Shown here: piece by piece, positions 16,768 to 24,360 of the stretch | Numbering within the stretch: position 1 is the first letter of the stretch | Layout of the letters: every line of letters starts with the position of its first letter | From: Streptococcus sanguinis | Lineage (GTDB): Bacteria > Bacillota > Bacilli > Lactobacillales > Streptococcaceae | DNA: 64,000 nt | NCBI RefSeq assembly: GCF_003943735.1 | Contig: NZ_RJMV01000002.1 | Span: 30,418 to 94,417 of the forward strand | Direction: 5' to 3' | Position numbers and translations under genes: made by a program | Notes under the pieces: generated by a model | Told to the model about the DNA's origin: nothing | Databases searched by the model: none | What the model saw: the letters and a program-made list of their open reading frames with translations, nothing else

Positions 16768-17367
16768 GTGAAGGGGGATACTAATATCCAACATGAAACG
16801 AAAATGGAACAGATTGCCTTAAATCAACTAGGTCAGGATCCAGACATCCGAGCGATTTTGGAAATTATTCGCAGTCTGGAGCTCAAGGATTCTTGGTTAG
16901 CGGCTGGATGTGTGAGGAATTTTATCTGGAATATGCTGTCAGAGCGACCAGGTTTTGACTCAGAGACGGATGTAGATGTCATTTTCTTTGATCCGACTTA
17001 TGCTGAGGCAGAGACGATAGAGCTGGAAGCCAAACTCAAGGCAGACTGGCCACAGTATCGATGGGAGCTCAGAAATCAAGCCTATATGCACCGCCATAGT
17101 CCTGGAACGGCTCCTTATAAAAATGCTTGCGAAGCCATGAGTAAGTATCCTGAGCGCTGCACTGCTATCGGCCTGCGTTTGCTGGAAAATGACAAACTGG
17201 AACTTTTTGCTCCCTATGGTTTGGAGGATATCTTAAACTTTCAGGTCAGACCGACTTCTCATTTTCTTGAAAATAAGGAGCGCCAGCATGTGTATGTTGA
17301 GCGCTTGGCTAAGAAGAATTGGCAGAAACGCTGGCCGCAGTTGGAATACCACTATCCTAATAAATAA
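16768..17367 (+). CDS. Nucleotidyltransferase family protein (YitI/DUF925-like)
   Basis: The 199-residue protein matches the nucleotidyltransferase_6 family: LAAGCVRNFIW at the nucleotide-binding start, the catalytic acidic motif ETDVDVIFFDP, and a C-terminal region ending in EYHYPNK. Substrate unknown. It begins 4 bp after the helper gene with GTG 16768; ATG 16804 (MEQIALNQ) is a reasonable alternative with no clear ribosome binding site. Codon use is more GC-rich than the three preceding genes, so it may be a core gene next to an acquired cassette. Its last codons are duplicated at 18031-18048. Confidence 0.8.
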   Translation: MKGDTNIQHETKMEQIALNQLGQDPDIRAILEIIRSLELKDSWLAAGCVRNFIWNMLSERPGFDSETDVDVIFFDPTYAEAETIELEAKLKADWPQYRWELRNQAYMHRHSPGTAPYKNACEAMSKYPERCTAIGLRLLENDKLELFAPYGLEDILNFQVRPTSHFLENKERQHVYVERLAKKNWQKRWPQLEYHYPNK

Positions 17368-17412
17368 GCAAAGATTAAGAGTAAAATGTTTAAGTTATTT
17401 TAAGGAAGTTTA
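17350..17412 (+). repeat. Direct repeat, first copy (3' end of nucleotidyltransferase gene plus truncated CiaR box)
   Basis: This 63-bp segment recurs at 18031-18093 with two mismatches. It covers the final codons of the nucleotidyltransferase gene and a leader with TTTAAG and TTTTAAGG. Here the box runs into TTTAAAAATCTT and the -10 TATACT is missing, so this copy is not an intact csRNA promoter. Confidence 0.85.
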
Positions 17413-17420
17413 AAAATCTT

Positions 17421-17864
17421 ATGGCAAAATCTAGATATATGAGCAGATTCAAATGGCTCATTGTTATTGTATTGTTGACTATCATCACTGTAGGAGGGAT
17501 TTATATGTTTACCTTGAACAAAAACTCCGAAGAAGAGCGCCACAATAGAGAGTATGAAGTCAGTCTAGTAAAGGCTTTGAAGAATTCTTATGAAGGTCTT
17601 GAGGAAATTGAGATAACAGAACCCTACTATAATGATAAACCAGGTTCTTGGTCTTGTGATGTAAAAATACGATTTAATAATGGAGAAAAAATAATTTATG
17701 GAATAAATCATAAATTGTATAGTAAAGAAAATCATGATGGACTAATGAAAGGAAAGACAGATGAAGAAATTGATCAGCAATGGAAGATGCTTCAAAGTCA
17801 TAGGGGGAAAACTTCATCCAAAATATTAGTTATCTATTCTAATAGCGAGAGAGGAGAAGTGTAA
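17421..17864 (+). CDS. Membrane-anchored putative immunity protein (copy B)
   Basis: The 147-residue paralogue of the 14398 gene has near-identical DNA for about the first 180 bp (basic N-terminus, transmembrane segment at about 11-31 and stalk) and a divergent outer domain, for example EPYYNDKPGSWSCDVKIRFN. A conserved anchor with a variable ectodomain is expected when immunity proteins track different toxin alleles. A weak AAGGAAG lies 12 nt upstream. It overlaps the ATG of a toxin relic, so it is probably an orphan immunity gene left by a deletion. Confidence 0.7.
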   Translation: MAKSRYMSRFKWLIVIVLLTIITVGGIYMFTLNKNSEEERHNREYEVSLVKALKNSYEGLEEIEITEPYYNDKPGSWSCDVKIRFNNGEKIIYGINHKLYSKENHDGLMKGKTDEEIDQQWKMLQSHRGKTSSKILVIYSNSERGEV

Positions 17865-18048
17865 TGTCGTTTGATTATACAGATTAACATTGAATAGTCT
17901 GGGTCAGAATTATGCTGTCTATAGTATGAATAAAGACTTTTTAGATCGGAATAAACAGAAATTAGTGACGTCTAATCCAAAGGATAATAACGAAACCAAC
18001 ACCATTACAACTTCAGACGGTCAGGCATTTCACTATCCTAATAAATAA
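17864..18048 (+). pseudogene. Relic of a second lipase-effector gene fused to the end of the nucleotidyltransferase gene
   Basis: ATG 17864 overlaps the stop of copy B, as the toxin start overlaps copy A. It reads MSFDYTD then stops; after a frameshift the next frame gives LNSLGQNYAVYSMNKDF and ends NETNTITTSDGQAF, homologous to residues 7-62 of the intact effector, then joins directly to HYPNK and a stop, the C-terminus of the nucleotidyltransferase. The body of the toxin and both partner genes are missing, consistent with an internal deletion of a tandem duplicate. Confidence 0.8.
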
Positions 18049-18093
18049 GTAAAAATTAAGAGTAAAATGTTTAAGTTATTTTAAGGAAGTTTT
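18031..18093 (+). repeat. Direct repeat, second copy, leading into an intact CiaR box
   Basis: It is 681 bp downstream of the first copy at 17350 and differs by two bases. Here the repeat continues into the complete CiaR box and -10 of the third csRNA, so this copy carries the original junction. Confidence 0.85.
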
Positions 18094-18112
18094 AAGGAAT
18101 GGATATTATACT
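18080..18112 (+). promoter_or_regulatory. CiaR-type promoter of the third csRNA
   Basis: TTTAAG (18080-18085), 5 nt, TTTAAG (18091-18096), 10 nt, TATACT (18107-18112). A further TTTAAG at 18070-18075 lies upstream out of register. Confidence 0.87.
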
Positions 18113-18118
18113 ATAACC

Positions 18119-18204
18119 AAGTTAAGAAATTAACTTAACTCCTAAAACTTTTTTCTTTTTAAAAAATAATCTCCCTACAAAAAGCCACCAAACGGTGGTT
18201 TTTT
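18119..18204 (+). ncRNA. Cia-dependent small RNA (csRNA), copy 3
   Basis: The predicted RNA of about 86 nt has a 5' hairpin GTTAAG/CTTAAC, a long A/U-rich middle including AATAATCTCCCTACAAAAAG, and a terminator AGCCACC/GGTGG with a T run. The AATAATCTCCC block is shared with copies 1 and 2, while the 5' stem differs. It belongs to the same CiaR-regulated family and lies 5 kb from the tandem pair. Confidence 0.85.
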
Positions 18205-18297
18205 GCTATTTTCAGACATGAGAGGGGCAGGGCTTGCCCGTTTTCAACGAGAATCAGGAAACTGTAAACGATTCAGGGCTAGTTTTTGCCATTATTT

Positions 18298-18306
18298 TGT
18301 TATAAT
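18298..18306 (+). promoter_or_regulatory. Extended -10 promoter of the phosphatase operon
   Basis: TGTTATAAT is an extended -10 element (TGn plus TATAAT) 18 bp before the phosphatase ATG, with GAGG between. Confidence 0.6.
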
Positions 18307-18323
18307 AGATAGCGAGGTATTCT

Positions 18324-18746
18324 ATGAAGAAAATTGTATTTGTATGTTTGGGCAATATCTGCCGCAGTCCGATGGCAGAGTTTGTCATGAAGAGTTTAAC
18401 AGACCAACTGAAAATCGAGAGCCGGGCAACTTCAAGCTGGGAGCAAGGCAATCCCATTCATCGGGGAACACAGGCTATTTTTAAGAAATATGCCATTTCT
18501 TATGATAGGAACAAGACTTCTCAGCAGATTTCGACAGCGGATTTTGCGGATTTTGACTACGTCATTGGTATGGATGAAAGCAATGTCCGAGATTTGAAGC
18601 GGCTGGCGCCTGAGGATTTTCAGCATAAAATTTATCAGTTTGAAGAAGAAAGTGTACCAGATCCTTGGTACACAGGAGATTTTGACCAAACCTATGATTT
18701 GGTCTTGGCTGGCTGCAAGAAGTGGCTAGAGCGTTTGGATGGATAG
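18324..18746 (+). CDS. Low-molecular-weight protein tyrosine phosphatase
   Basis: The 140-residue enzyme has the LMW-PTP P-loop CLGNICRS at the N-terminus, with nucleophile Cys8 and Arg14, and the general acid Asp113 in the C-terminal DPWY motif. Length is normal. It hydrolyses phosphotyrosine; in streptococci such enzymes may act on capsule/exopolysaccharide or stress signalling kinases. It overlaps the MORN gene region and is followed by an O-acetyltransferase, so the three may form an envelope-related operon (inference). Confidence 0.92.
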   Translation: MKKIVFVCLGNICRSPMAEFVMKSLTDQLKIESRATSSWEQGNPIHRGTQAIFKKYAISYDRNKTSQQISTADFADFDYVIGMDESNVRDLKRLAPEDFQHKIYQFEEESVPDPWYTGDFDQTYDLVLAGCKKWLERLDG

Positions 18747-18750
18747 GAAT

Positions 18751-19164
18751 ATGGATAAAGTAAAAGAATTTTACGATAAATACAAGGTCTATCTGACCCG
18801 GCAGAATTTAGAACTCTTGGCTGTCACGGTCATTGTACTGTCAGCTATTCTGGTCTTTACTTCGGGGATTCCTGGTAAGGGCGTTTTAACGCTGGATCAG
18901 GGGAAAATCAAGTATGACGGAACCTTGGTTCGCGGGAAGATGAACGGTCAGGGGACGATGACTTTTCAAAATGGGGACAGTTATAGCGGTCAATTTCGCA
19001 ATGGCATCTTTGACGGAAAAGGAACCTTTACCTCGCAGGCTGGCTGGAAATATGAAGGGGACTTCAGCAAGGGTCAGGCTGATGGACAAGGGAAGCTAAC
19101 GACAGAAGGCAATGTCGTTTATGAAGGAACGTTTAAACAAGGAATTTATCAAAATGCGCATTAA
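18751..19164 (+). CDS. Membrane-anchored MORN-repeat protein
   Basis: The 137-residue protein has one transmembrane segment at about 25-45 (LLAVTVIVLSAILVF) and three to four MORN repeats outside, visible as YDGTLVRGKMNGQGTMTF, YSGQFRNGIFDGKGTF, YEGDFSKGQADGQGKL and YEGTFKQGIY. MORN repeats bind lipids or proteins at membranes. I start at ATG 18751, preceded by GGATAGGA, not ATG 18739 inside the phosphatase gene. It overlaps the next gene by 11 bp, which suggests coupling with the O-acetyltransferase. Confidence 0.82.
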   Translation: MDKVKEFYDKYKVYLTRQNLELLAVTVIVLSAILVFTSGIPGKGVLTLDQGKIKYDGTLVRGKMNGQGTMTFQNGDSYSGQFRNGIFDGKGTFTSQAGWKYEGDFSKGQADGQGKLTTEGNVVYEGTFKQGIYQNAH

Positions 19165-20959
19165 ATGGTTTTCGCTCGTCAGAATCACGGGGCTGCTTCT
19201 AGTTCTGCTTTATCATTACTTCCAGGGCGTTTTCCCTGGCGGTTTTATTGGTGTGGATATCTTCTTTACCTTTTCTGGCTTCTTGATTACCGCTCTGCTT
19301 ATTGACGAGTTTGCCAAGAAGAAAGAAATCGATATCCAAGGCTTTTTCAAACGGCGTTTTTATCGGATTGTACCCCCTCTGGTCTTTATGATTTTGGTCG
19401 TTATGCCCTTTACCCTCTTGATTCGTAAGGATTTTGTGGCTGGAATTGGAACGCAGATTGCGGCTGCCTTGGGATTTGTGACCAACTTTTATGAAATGCT
19501 ATCTGGCGGCAGTTATGAGAGTCAGTTTGTGCCGCACATCTTGATTCACACTTGGAGTCTGGCTTTAGAAGTGCACTATTATGTTCTTTGGGGCTTGGCT
19601 GCTTGGGGCTTGGGCAAGGTTGCCAAGTCAACGGCCCGCTATCGCGGTATGATTGCGTTGGTTTCTGCAGGTCTCTTTTTGCTCAGCTTTGTATCAATGT
19701 TTGCTGGCGGTTTGACCACTAAGAATTATTCTGATATTTATTTTTCAAGTTTGACCCACGTCTTTCCTTTCTTTGCAGGAAGCATCCTAGCAACCTTATC
19801 TGGCGTCGGCCATGTCAGCAGTCGCTTTAAGATGCTGGAGGGAAAGCTGGCTCTCAAGCAAGTGCTAGGAATTATGGGGGGCAGCATAGCTGTTTTGCTT
19901 TTGCTCAGCTTCCTACTCAAGTTTGATAATCTTTGGACCTACCTGGTAGGATTCTTGATTTCGACTATCTTGGCCTGTCTGATGATTTTGGCAGCTAGGA
20001 TGTTGCATGACAAGCTCCCTGATGTGAAGGAGCCTGGCATTGTCAACTTTATCGCAGATACCAGCTACGGTGTTTATCTTTTCCACTGGCCATTCTATAT
20101 TATCTTTACCCAGCTGATGAGTAACGGCTTGGCTGTTCTCTTGACCACGCTGCTGTCTCTTACTTTTGCAGCTTTGTCTTTCTACATCTTGGAGCCAACT
20201 CTTGCTGGTCGTCAGCCAGTTATCATGGGAACCAAGATGGATCTGTCATCTCTTACCAGACCAATCTTTTACAGTATGATTCCGCTGACTTTGATTATGT
20301 TCTTTATCTCGGTGACAGCACCAAAGGTAGGAGCTTTTGAGGAAAGTTTGATTGTCAATGCTCTGAATCAAGCTGACACTAAGATGCAGACAACTCGAAG
20401 TCAGGTTGATCAGTCCAAGGCGACTGAGTACAATGTGGCGGACGGGATTACCATGATTGGTGACTCTGTTGCACTGCGCTCTAGCGATCAATTGCAGCAG
20501 ATCTTACCAGGAATCGAGCTAGACACTGTCGTTAGTCGCAGTCTGAGTACAGGCTTGGAGGTCTACAAGACAGATATTGCTAATAGAGTGCTGAAGAAGC
20601 AGGTTGTTCTGGCTCTTGGAACCAATTCGTCCGGTTACTCGAATGAACTTTTGGATGAGTATGTTTCCAGCCTGCCTAAGGGTCATCAACTGATCCTCGT
20701 GACCCCTTATGACGGTCGCTCAGAGGGCGGCGTCTTGGCCCAGCAGCGGGAGTATGAGCTAGAATTAGCCAAGAAGTATGACTATGTCTTTGTGGCCGAC
20801 TGGCATCAAACTGCTATCGAAAATCCGCAGATTTGGGAAGGGACAGACTATGTCCACTTTGGCTCAAACTCAGAGTCCATCATTGAAGGGGGAACTCTCT
20901 ATGCCAATACCATTAAGCAAGCCATAGATGAAGCAAATTCTGGTAATGTGAAACCATAA
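19154..20959 (+). CDS. OatA-like peptidoglycan/cell-wall O-acetyltransferase
   Basis: The 601-residue protein joins an acyltransferase-3 membrane domain (about ten helices, residues 5-400, with the YHYFQGVFPGGFIGVDIFFTFSGF motif) to an extracellular SGNH hydrolase-like domain. The catalytic triad is visible as Ser438 in MIGDSVAL and Asp565/His568 in DYVHF. This is the OatA/Adr layout, which transfers acetyl groups to muramic acid and gives lysozyme resistance in several Gram-positives. Start ATG 19154 follows AAGGAA; longer frames lie inside the MORN gene. The wall acceptor is not proven by sequence. Confidence 0.88.
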   Translation: MRIKWFSLVRITGLLLVLLYHYFQGVFPGGFIGVDIFFTFSGFLITALLIDEFAKKKEIDIQGFFKRRFYRIVPPLVFMILVVMPFTLLIRKDFVAGIGTQIAAALGFVTNFYEMLSGGSYESQFVPHILIHTWSLALEVHYYVLWGLAAWGLGKVAKSTARYRGMIALVSAGLFLLSFVSMFAGGLTTKNYSDIYFSSLTHVFPFFAGSILATLSGVGHVSSRFKMLEGKLALKQVLGIMGGSIAVLLLLSFLLKFDNLWTYLVGFLISTILACLMILAARMLHDKLPDVKEPGIVNFIADTSYGVYLFHWPFYIIFTQLMSNGLAVLLTTLLSLTFAALSFYILEPTLAGRQPVIMGTKMDLSSLTRPIFYSMIPLTLIMFFISVTAPKVGAFEESLIVNALNQADTKMQTTRSQVDQSKATEYNVADGITMIGDSVALRSSDQLQQILPGIELDTVVSRSLSTGLEVYKTDIANRVLKKQVVLALGTNSSGYSNELLDEYVSSLPKGHQLILVTPYDGRSEGGVLAQQREYELELAKKYDYVFVADWHQTAIENPQIWEGTDYVHFGSNSESIIEGGTLYANTIKQAIDEANSGNVKP

Positions 20960-20965
20960 ATAATC

Positions 20966-20990
20966 AGCTCGGTTCGTCCGAGCTTTTTAT
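20966..20990 (+). terminator. Rho-independent terminator after the O-acetyltransferase gene
   Basis: AGCTCGG and CCGAGCT form a perfect 7-bp stem around TTCGT, followed by TTTTTAT. Confidence 0.88.
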
Positions 20991-21000
20991 ATCTAAGATA

Positions 21001-21014
21001 AGAAAGCGCTTTCA
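21001..21014. promoter_or_regulatory. Palindromic cre site upstream of adhE
   Basis: AGAAAGCGCTTTCA contains the perfect palindrome GAAAGCGCTTTC and differs from the cre consensus at one base. It is 160 bp upstream of the adhE promoter. Confidence 0.65.
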
Positions 21015-21106
21015 AATTTTATGTGAAAGTAAAAGTATGTGAAATCTCTAAAAAATAAAAAATTTTTTCACAAAAACTAAAAGAATAGGCTGTAAAATCA
21101 GTAGAT

Positions 21107-21124
21107 TTGTTACTTATTTCACAA
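21107..21124. promoter_or_regulatory. Distal Rex-like operator upstream of adhE
   Basis: TTGTTACTTATTTCACAA matches the Rex consensus TTGTGAANNNNTTCACAA with two mismatches in the left half. It is about 40 bp upstream of the -35 box. Confidence 0.6.
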
Positions 21125-21162
21125 ATCAATAGAGAAAAGTTTGTGAATGTCAGGTGAAAGTG

Positions 21163-21213
21163 TTTACAAAAATCATTAAATGGGTTATAATTGAATTGTG
21201 AAATATTTAACAA
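21163..21213 (+). promoter_or_regulatory. adhE promoter with overlapping Rex operator
   Basis: TTTACA (21163-21168), 17 bp, TATAAT (21186-21191) is a strong promoter. TTGTGAAATATTTAACAA at 21196-21213 is a near-perfect Rex box covering the expected start site. Rex leaves DNA when NADH/NAD+ rises, so adhE should be induced under reducing, fermentative conditions. Confidence 0.82.
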
Positions 21214-21262
21214 AGGTTAGTGCTCTTCGTCTAACCTAAGGCAAAACCATTGGAGGAATAGA

Positions 21263-23917
21263 ATGGCTGAAAAGAAGAAAACGGTAGAACAAGAAGACAA
21301 GTCTTTGGCAGCGCAAAAGCATGTCGACGAATTGGTGCAAAAAGGTCTGGTTGCACTCGAGGAAATGAGAAAGCTGAATCAGGAACAGGTGGACTACATC
21401 GTAGCCAAGGCCTCTGTAGCAGCTTTGGATGCCCATGGTGAGTTGGCTCTGCACGCTTATGAAGAAACGGGCCGCGGAGTTTTTGAAGATAAGGCAACGA
21501 AAAACCTCTTCGCCTGTGAGCACGTTGTGAATAATATGCGCCATACGAAAACTGTCGGCGTTATTCAGGAAGATGATGTGACTGGTTTAACCTTGATTGC
21601 GGAGCCAGTGGGTGTTGTCTGCGGAATTACTCCAACAACTAACCCAACTTCAACAGCTATTTTTAAGGCTCTGATTTCCTTAAAAACACGTAATCCGATT
21701 ATCTTTGCTTTCCACCCATCTGCTCAAGAATCTTCTGCCCATGCAGCACAAATCGTGCGTGATGCAGCGATTGCAGCAGGTGCGCCTGAAAACTGTGTGC
21801 AATGGATTACAGCGCCATCGATGGAAGCAACTTCTGCACTTATGAACCACGAAGGGATTGCAACAATCCTTGCGACAGGTGGTAATGCAATGGTGAAGGC
21901 AGCTTACTCATGTGGTAAGCCAGCTCTGGGGGTTGGTGCCGGAAACGTACCAGCTTATGTGGAAAAATCCGCTAATATCCGTCAAGCAGCGCACGATATC
22001 GTTATGTCTAAGTCCTTTGACAATGGTATGGTCTGTGCCTCTGAGCAAGCCGTTATCATTGATAAGGAAGTTTATGATGAATTTGTAGCAGAGTTCAAAT
22101 CTTATCATACTTACTTTGTCAATAAGAAAGAAAAAGCTCTGTTGGAAGAGTTCTGCTTCGGCGCTAAGGCAAACAGCAAGAACTGTGCTGGTGCTAAGCT
22201 CAATCCGGATATCGTTGGTAAGCCAGCTACTTGGATTGCAGAGCAAGCAGGATTCAGTGTGCCAGAAGATACGAATATCTTGGCAGCAGAGTGTAAAGAA
22301 GTTGGTGAAAAAGAGCCATTGACACGTGAAAAACTGTCACCTGTCATCGCTGTGCTCAAGTCTGAATCCCGTGAAGACGGTGTTGAAAAGGCCCGTCAAA
22401 TGGTAGAATTCCATGGTCTTGGTCACTCAGCTGCTATCCATACAGCGGACGAAGAGTTGACTAAGGAATTTGGTAAAGCTGTTCGTGCCATCCGTGTTAT
22501 TTGCAACTCACCTTCCACTTTCGGCGGTATCGGGGATGTTTATAATGCCTTCCTGCCATCATTGACACTGGGCTGTGGATCTTATGGTCGCAACTCAGTT
22601 GGTGATAACGTTAGTGCTGTGAATCTCTTGAACATCAAAAAAGTAGGAAGACGTAGAAATAATATGCAATGGATGAAACTCCCTTCAAAAACTTACTTCG
22701 AGCGTGACTCTATCCAATACCTGCAAAAATGTCGTGATGTGGAACGTGTCATGATCGTTACAGACCATGCTATGGTAGAGCTTGGTTTCCTAGATCGTAT
22801 CATCGAACAACTCGATCTTCGTCGTAATAAGGTTGTTTACCAAATCTTTGCAGACGTAGAGCCAGATCCAGATATCACAACTGTTGAACGTGGTACGGAG
22901 ATTATGCGTACCTTCAAACCTGATACAATCATCGCGCTTGGTGGTGGTTCACCAATGGACGCAGCTAAAGTAATGTGGCTCTTCTATGAGCAACCAGAAG
23001 TGGATTTCCGTGACCTTGTGCAAAAATTCATGGATATCCGTAAACGTGCCTTCAAATTCCCGTTGCTTGGTAAGAAGACTAAGTTTATCGCAATTCCTAC
23101 AACATCTGGTACAGGTTCAGAAGTAACACCGTTTGCCGTTATCTCTGACAAGGCTAACAACCGTAAGTACCCAATCGCTGACTACTCTCTGACTCCAACT
23201 GTAGCCATCGTAGACCCAGCTCTGGTACTGACTGTTCCAGGATTTGTTGCAGCAGACACTGGTATGGATGTTCTGACTCACGCAACAGAAGCTTATGTAT
23301 CTCAGATGGCCAGCGACTTTACGGATGGTTTGGCTCTCCAAGCTATCAAACTAGTCTTTGAAAATCTGGAAAGCTCTGTTAAGAACGCTGACTTCCACTC
23401 TCGCGAAAAGATGCACAATGCCTCTACTATCGCTGGTATGGCCTTTGCCAATGCCTTCCTGGGAATTTCCCACTCTATGGCCCATAAGATTGGTGCTCAG
23501 TTCCATACGATCCACGGTCGTACCAATGCGATCTTGCTGCCATATGTAATCCGCTACAACGGTACACGTCCAGCTAAGACAGCGACATGGCCTAAGTACA
23601 ACTACTACCGTGCGGATGAGAAATACCAAGACATCGCTCGTATGCTTGGCTTGCCAGCTTCTACTCCAGAAGAAGGTGTTGAATCATTTGCGAAAGCTGT
23701 TTATGAACTGGGAGAACGTGTCGGTATCGAAATGAACTTCAAGGCTCAAGGTATTGACGAAAAAGAATGGAAAGAACATTCACGCGAATTGGCCTTCCTT
23801 GCCTACGAAGACCAATGTTCTCCAGCCAACCCACGCCTTCCAATGGTTGACCACATGCAGGAAATCATCGAAGACGCTTACTATGGCTACAAGGAACGCC
23901 CAGGACGCCGCAAATAA
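21263..23917 (+). CDS. adhE: Bifunctional acetaldehyde-CoA/alcohol dehydrogenase
   Basis: AdhE (884 residues) reduces acetyl-CoA to acetaldehyde and ethanol, regenerating 2 NAD+. The N-terminal aldehyde dehydrogenase (about 1-440) has the catalytic Cys in FDNGMVCASEQA; the C-terminal iron alcohol dehydrogenase (about 460-870) has GGGSPMDAAK, TTSGTGSEVTPF and histidine ligands in HSMAHKIGAQFHTIHGRTN. It forms spirosomes in characterised species. It stands alone between terminators, with two Rex boxes and a cre site upstream. Confidence 0.97.
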   Translation: MAEKKKTVEQEDKSLAAQKHVDELVQKGLVALEEMRKLNQEQVDYIVAKASVAALDAHGELALHAYEETGRGVFEDKATKNLFACEHVVNNMRHTKTVGVIQEDDVTGLTLIAEPVGVVCGITPTTNPTSTAIFKALISLKTRNPIIFAFHPSAQESSAHAAQIVRDAAIAAGAPENCVQWITAPSMEATSALMNHEGIATILATGGNAMVKAAYSCGKPALGVGAGNVPAYVEKSANIRQAAHDIVMSKSFDNGMVCASEQAVIIDKEVYDEFVAEFKSYHTYFVNKKEKALLEEFCFGAKANSKNCAGAKLNPDIVGKPATWIAEQAGFSVPEDTNILAAECKEVGEKEPLTREKLSPVIAVLKSESREDGVEKARQMVEFHGLGHSAAIHTADEELTKEFGKAVRAIRVICNSPSTFGGIGDVYNAFLPSLTLGCGSYGRNSVGDNVSAVNLLNIKKVGRRRNNMQWMKLPSKTYFERDSIQYLQKCRDVERVMIVTDHAMVELGFLDRIIEQLDLRRNKVVYQIFADVEPDPDITTVERGTEIMRTFKPDTIIALGGGSPMDAAKVMWLFYEQPEVDFRDLVQKFMDIRKRAFKFPLLGKKTKFIAIPTTSGTGSEVTPFAVISDKANNRKYPIADYSLTPTVAIVDPALVLTVPGFVAADTGMDVLTHATEAYVSQMASDFTDGLALQAIKLVFENLESSVKNADFHSREKMHNASTIAGMAFANAFLGISHSMAHKIGAQFHTIHGRTNAILLPYVIRYNGTRPAKTATWPKYNYYRADEKYQDIARMLGLPASTPEEGVESFAKAVYELGERVGIEMNFKAQGIDEKEWKEHSRELAFLAYEDQCSPANPRLPMVDHMQEIIEDAYYGYKERPGRRK

Positions 23918-23959
23918 GCGAGCAGCTTCCTCAATTAAGAATAAGACAGTTTGTCGATC

Positions 23960-23988
23960 ATCCCCTGCCTTTTGGTGGGGGATTTTTC
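23960..23988 (+). terminator. Rho-independent terminator after adhE
   Basis: ATCCCCTGCC and GGTGGGGGAT pair with a TTTT loop and one mismatch, followed by a TTTTT run. Confidence 0.82.
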
Positions 23989-23993
23989 TATGT

Positions 23994-24082
23994 GTCTCAG
24001 CGAGGCAAGACCTCTGGTCGAAGCCGAGCTTAGAGACATTGATGCTGAGGAGCGGAGCGACGTGAGCGCTATGTGTCTTAAC
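23994..24082. repeat. Approx. 90-bp dispersed repeat, copy 1
   Basis: The core starts AGGCAAGACC at 24003 and runs through GGTCGAAGCCGAGCTTAGAG and GAGGAGCGGAGCGACGTGAG to CTTAACGAAA. Copy 2 lies 175 bp downstream. Scattered differences include the TC/GT pair between GACC and TGGTC, which would lie in a loop if GACC pairs with GGTC. Function unknown. Confidence 0.75.
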
Positions 24083-24169
24083 GAAACGCGTCCGTAGGAC
24101 AAAGTTGAGTCATAGAGCAGTGGATGCAGTTTTGCTCGTTAGGAAGAAAGCTGTATACCTTGGAGTAAC

Positions 24170-24259
24170 ATTTAGCCAGGCAAGACCGTTGGTCGAAGCC
24201 GAGCTTAGAGACATGGATGCTGAGGAGCGGAGCGACGTGAGTGCTAGATCTCTTAACGA
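24170..24259. repeat. Approx. 90-bp dispersed repeat, copy 2
   Basis: The core begins AGGCAAGACC at 24178 and follows copy 1 closely to CTTAACGAAA near 24259. Short reverse-strand frames cross both copies with similar translations (STHVAPLLS, SKLGFDQRSC), but they lack a plausible start context, so I treat this as a repeat, not a gene. Confidence 0.75.
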
Positions 24260-24360
24260 AAGGAGTTTGCTGGGGTAAAAAGACGTAAACCTTCTGACTA
24301 CTTGTGATTGAGTGAGCTTTTGTGCTAAGATAAGGGGACAATGGAAAAAAGGAGAGCAAT

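Noticed and set aside
17350..17412. A fourth csRNA promoter
   Set aside because: The CiaR box is cut after the first hexamers and the TATACT -10 is missing; it is the damaged end of the duplication.
18203..18484. Forward ORF upstream of and overlapping the phosphatase
   Set aside because: It is out of frame with the phosphatase, overlaps the csRNA terminator and contains the promoter; no homology is apparent.
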